5,455 nucleotides of DNA, taken from assembly GCA_023135545.1 (NCBI GenBank), contig JAGLSY010000168.1, positions 1 through 5,455 on the forward strand, read 5' to 3'. Below are positions 3,588 to 5,455 of the stretch, piece by piece (position 1 is the stretch's first letter; each line of letters starts with the position of its first letter). The stretch is from Thermoplasmata archaeon (GTDB lineage: Archaea; Thermoplasmatota; Thermoplasmata; SG8-5; JAGLSY01). The notes under the pieces are model-generated. The model was not told the origin of the DNA. It searched no databases and saw nothing but the letters and a program-made list of their open reading frames with translations. The translations under genes were made by a program, and so were the position numbers.

Positions 3588-5360
3588 TCAAAGACCCAGC
3601 CGTTCCATGGTCTCCCTGGTCGGTCTTCCCTCTTCATCCCATCCCCTGACCTTGAAATATTCCTGCACCTGGCTCTCAAAGAATTCCTTTGATATCTTTT
3701 TTCCATTCATGAGGCCGGCAAAGCTTTCTTCCTCATGGAAACGACCTGGCAAAATATCGTCGGCATGGGTTCTTCCGGTCCTCAGGTTGTAGGCCCTGGC
3801 CAGGTGGTGGATTCTCTCCCCGACCTCCATCAAAGATTCCTTTGTCGTCCTGAAGCCGGTGGCTGCCTCCACCAGGGGAGCAAGCCTATCAAGGCCGAAA
3901 GGCAGGAAGTCGCAGGCTATCAGGCAGTTGCGTATGTTGACATCATCCTGGCCTACCGCAATATAACTGGGCAGTTTATCAAGTTCCAGATTTCCGGCCA
4001 TCTCGTCCGATGCGCTCCACAGCCTGGTGTGGCTTGCGAAGTCGGATGTGGCCAGTGCCAGTGCCATGGAGTAACTTCCAAGCGGGTTGACACCCGATAA
4101 CTCCATACCTCCGATCTGGATGGCGAAGTATTCGCTGCCCTTTCCGATCTTCCTGGATGCGATGCGGGTTCCCTCGGCCAGTATGTCGCCGATGCCCTCC
4201 CGATGGGCTATCTTCTGGATTGTATTATGGAGGCTCTCCACGCTGCCGAATTTGATGCTGGCATTGTCCTCTGGAGAAAGAATCCCTTTATCCGCGGCCT
4301 CCATTGCAAATGAGATTGTAACACCGGTCGAAATCGTATCCAGCCCCAGGTCGTCGCACATGTAGTTGGCCTTTGCCACTGCCTTGGCATCCCCGATCTC
4401 ACAGCCGGAACCCAGAAAGGCCGTGGTTTCATACTCCGGCCCCTCGAATTCATAGCCGTCCCATCTAGCAACCTTGGAGCACTGAATGACACAGTTGAAG
4501 CATCCAACGCTCTTCCACCCGCCCAGCTCGGCCTTCATGGCCTCGGAAGTTATCCCTTCATAACCATCGAACTGGCCCTTCTGGAAGTTGCGAGTGGGGA
4601 GAAAGTGTCCGTCCTCGTGGCCCATCCTGACCCACATCACGGTTCCAAGGTCAAATCTCTTGGCCCGGTTGGGGTGGTTCAGCACATCTTTGTTAAGGCC
4701 CCTTGAGAGTTCCTTGAAATTATCCGGCTCATTATAATCAATCTTCTCCTTTCCTTCGATAACAAGGGCCTTCAGGTTCTTGGAGCCCATGACCGCACCT
4801 GTTCCTCCACGACCAAACTGGCGTGATTTGTCGGTGCTGATGCTGGCGAATCTCACCAGGTTCTCGCCTGCCGGGCCTATGCTGGCTATCTCGGATTGCG
4901 GATGCTTGTCTTTCAGGATATCCTCGGTCTCGAAACATCCCTTGCCCCACAGATTCTCGGCATCCAATATCATGGCTTCAGATGGAGTGACATGAATGTA
5001 AACCGGCTTCTGCGCCTTTCCCTTGACGATGATATAATCATAGCCAGCACCCTTGATCGCCGTTCCATATTTGCCTCCTGCATGGGAATCCAGAAAGCCG
5101 CCGGTCAGGGGCGAGCGTGTTACCAAACAGGAGCGGTTGGAGGTCGTCATCGCGGTTCCGGTCAGAGGGCCGGTCAGGAAGATCATTGGGTTGGAGGAGT
5201 CAAACGGATCATCGGACCTGTCGATTCTGTTCAGTATGGATAGACCCAGGCCCTTTCCGCCAATGAATTTCTCCATTTCATCCCGGTCTGGCTCTCCGGT
5301 TTCTATGCTTCCTGTGGTCAGGTCTATCTCCAGAAATTTGTTCTGATAACTGGTTGCCAT
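3588..5360 (-). CDS. Aldehyde:ferredoxin oxidoreductase, tungsten/molybdopterin family
   Basis: Oxidises an aldehyde to the carboxylic acid with ferredoxin as acceptor, using a tungsten bis-pterin cofactor and one [4Fe-4S] cluster in the cytosol. The 590-residue protein fits the roughly 600-residue family along its whole length. Seen: N-terminal domain with FIGGKGLG (32-39) and GPLTGTAMTTSNR (64-76); GRGGTGAVMGSKNLKA (183-198); cluster cysteines Cys287-x2-Cys290-x3-Cys294 with the distant fourth ligand probably Cys483 (ACDFLPFG; Cys479 is an alternative); EGPEYE at 306-311; DDLGLDTISTG at 336-346; His444 in FASHTR, aligning by eye with the catalytic His of Pyrococcus AOR. The usual second pterin DxxGLC motif reads NIRNCLIAC here. 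The ATG at 5360 is chosen because it puts six residues before the NKFLEIDLTTG strand, as in known AORs, and follows GGCGAG; ATGs at 5378 and 5432 lie upstream of the inferred transcript start. The subfamily (AOR, FOR or other) and the aldehyde are not determined. Confidence 0.93.
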   Translation of the reverse strand: MATSYQNKFLEIDLTTGSIETGEPDRDEMEKFIGGKGLGLSILNRIDRSDDPFDSSNPMIFLTGPLTGTAMTTSNRSCLVTRSPLTGGFLDSHAGGKYGTAIKGAGYDYIIVKGKAQKPVYIHVTPSEAMILDAENLWGKGCFETEDILKDKHPQSEIASIGPAGENLVRFASISTDKSRQFGRGGTGAVMGSKNLKALVIEGKEKIDYNEPDNFKELSRGLNKDVLNHPNRAKRFDLGTVMWVRMGHEDGHFLPTRNFQKGQFDGYEGITSEAMKAELGGWKSVGCFNCVIQCSKVARWDGYEFEGPEYETTAFLGSGCEIGDAKAVAKANYMCDDLGLDTISTGVTISFAMEAADKGILSPEDNASIKFGSVESLHNTIQKIAHREGIGDILAEGTRIASRKIGKGSEYFAIQIGGMELSGVNPLGSYSMALALATSDFASHTRLWSASDEMAGNLELDKLPSYIAVGQDDVNIRNCLIACDFLPFGLDRLAPLVEAATGFRTTKESLMEVGERIHHLARAYNLRTGRTHADDILPGRFHEEESFAGLMNGKKISKEFFESQVQEYFKVRGWDEEGRPTRETMERLGL

Positions 5361-5391
5361 TCTCTCGCCTCGGGGCATGATAGCAGTGTGA

Positions 5392-5399
5392 AATATTAA
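5392..5399 (-). promoter_or_regulatory. Probable TATA box of the oxidoreductase operon
   Basis: TTAATATT on the minus strand matches six of eight bases of TTTATATA. Its centre (about 5395.5) predicts a transcript start near 5369, giving a ten-base leader, AGGCGAGAGA, that contains the SD-like GGCGAG before the ATG at 5360. The core AATATT is palindromic, so the same site could also serve the divergent gene to the right. Confidence 0.4.
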
Positions 5400-5441
5400 G
5401 TTTTGGAATCCTTGCAAAAACATTTTTATCATGTTCTCATT

Positions 5442-5450
5442 AGGGGTGAT
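5442..5450 (+). promoter_or_regulatory. Shine-Dalgarno site for a divergent gene beginning just past the window
   Basis: AGGGGTGAT on the plus strand, five bases before the window ends, is identical to the SD of the homoserine dehydrogenase gene. A start codon would be expected within a few bases beyond 5455. The intergenic space between the two divergent genes would then be about 95-100 bases, so their promoters overlap. Confidence 0.6.
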
Positions 5451-5455
5451 AAGTA

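Noticed and set aside
3578..3706. 43-codon upstream extension of the 2H protein frame
   Set aside because: It overlaps the 3' end of the oxidoreductase gene, which is conserved to its last residues (RLGL). The upstream residues look like a frame shadow, and the ATG pair at 3577/3574 directly after the upstream stop is the natural start.

Overview
This window reads as an archaeal chromosomal segment. The evidence is AT-rich TATA-like boxes about 26 bases before inferred transcript starts, a near leaderless small gene, Shine-Dalgarno (SD) sites of the form AGGGGTGAT, and a gene set (ACT-less homoserine dehydrogenase, MtnA-type isomerase, tungsten aldehyde:ferredoxin oxidoreductase, LigT-like 2H protein) typical of anaerobic or facultative archaea. 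A euryarchaeal, possibly Thermoplasmatota-like, source is a guess from protein style only; no marker gene fixes the lineage.

Layout. Every gene inside the window lies on the minus strand, so transcription runs from right to left. From the right: position 5455 ends in a plus-strand SD for a divergent gene just outside the window. Next come an aldehyde:ferredoxin oxidoreductase (3588-5360) and, 10 bases after its stop, a 2'-5' RNA ligase/2H phosphoesterase family protein (2891-3577), which look like one transcript. A monocistronic 76-residue protein of unknown function (2543-2773) follows, with a near-textbook leaderless promoter. Then comes an AT-rich, roughly 350-base non-coding stretch (about 2165-2542) packed with perfect inverted repeats. 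Last is a two-gene operon, homoserine dehydrogenase (1022 to about 2068) and methylthioribose-1-phosphate isomerase (2-1006), separated by 15 bases.

How the genes fit together. Homoserine dehydrogenase draws on aspartate semialdehyde to make homoserine for threonine and methionine. MtnA handles the methylthioribose-1-phosphate left when S-adenosylmethionine is consumed. Their pairing suggests one regulated unit for methionine-linked metabolism, and the promoter carries two palindromes, one overlapping the TATA box upstream and one covering the expected transcription start. The oxidoreductase and the 2H protein have no known functional link.

Most unusual points: the homoserine dehydrogenase frame has no ATG, GTG or TTG where its promoter, strong SD and N-terminal Rossmann strand all say it should start; the hairpin-rich stretch is bounded by 10-bp terminal inverted repeats, one of which supplies the stop codon of the 76-residue gene; and that small orphan gene has an operator-like repeat between TATA box and start. 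No well-defined new multi-gene system is evident.
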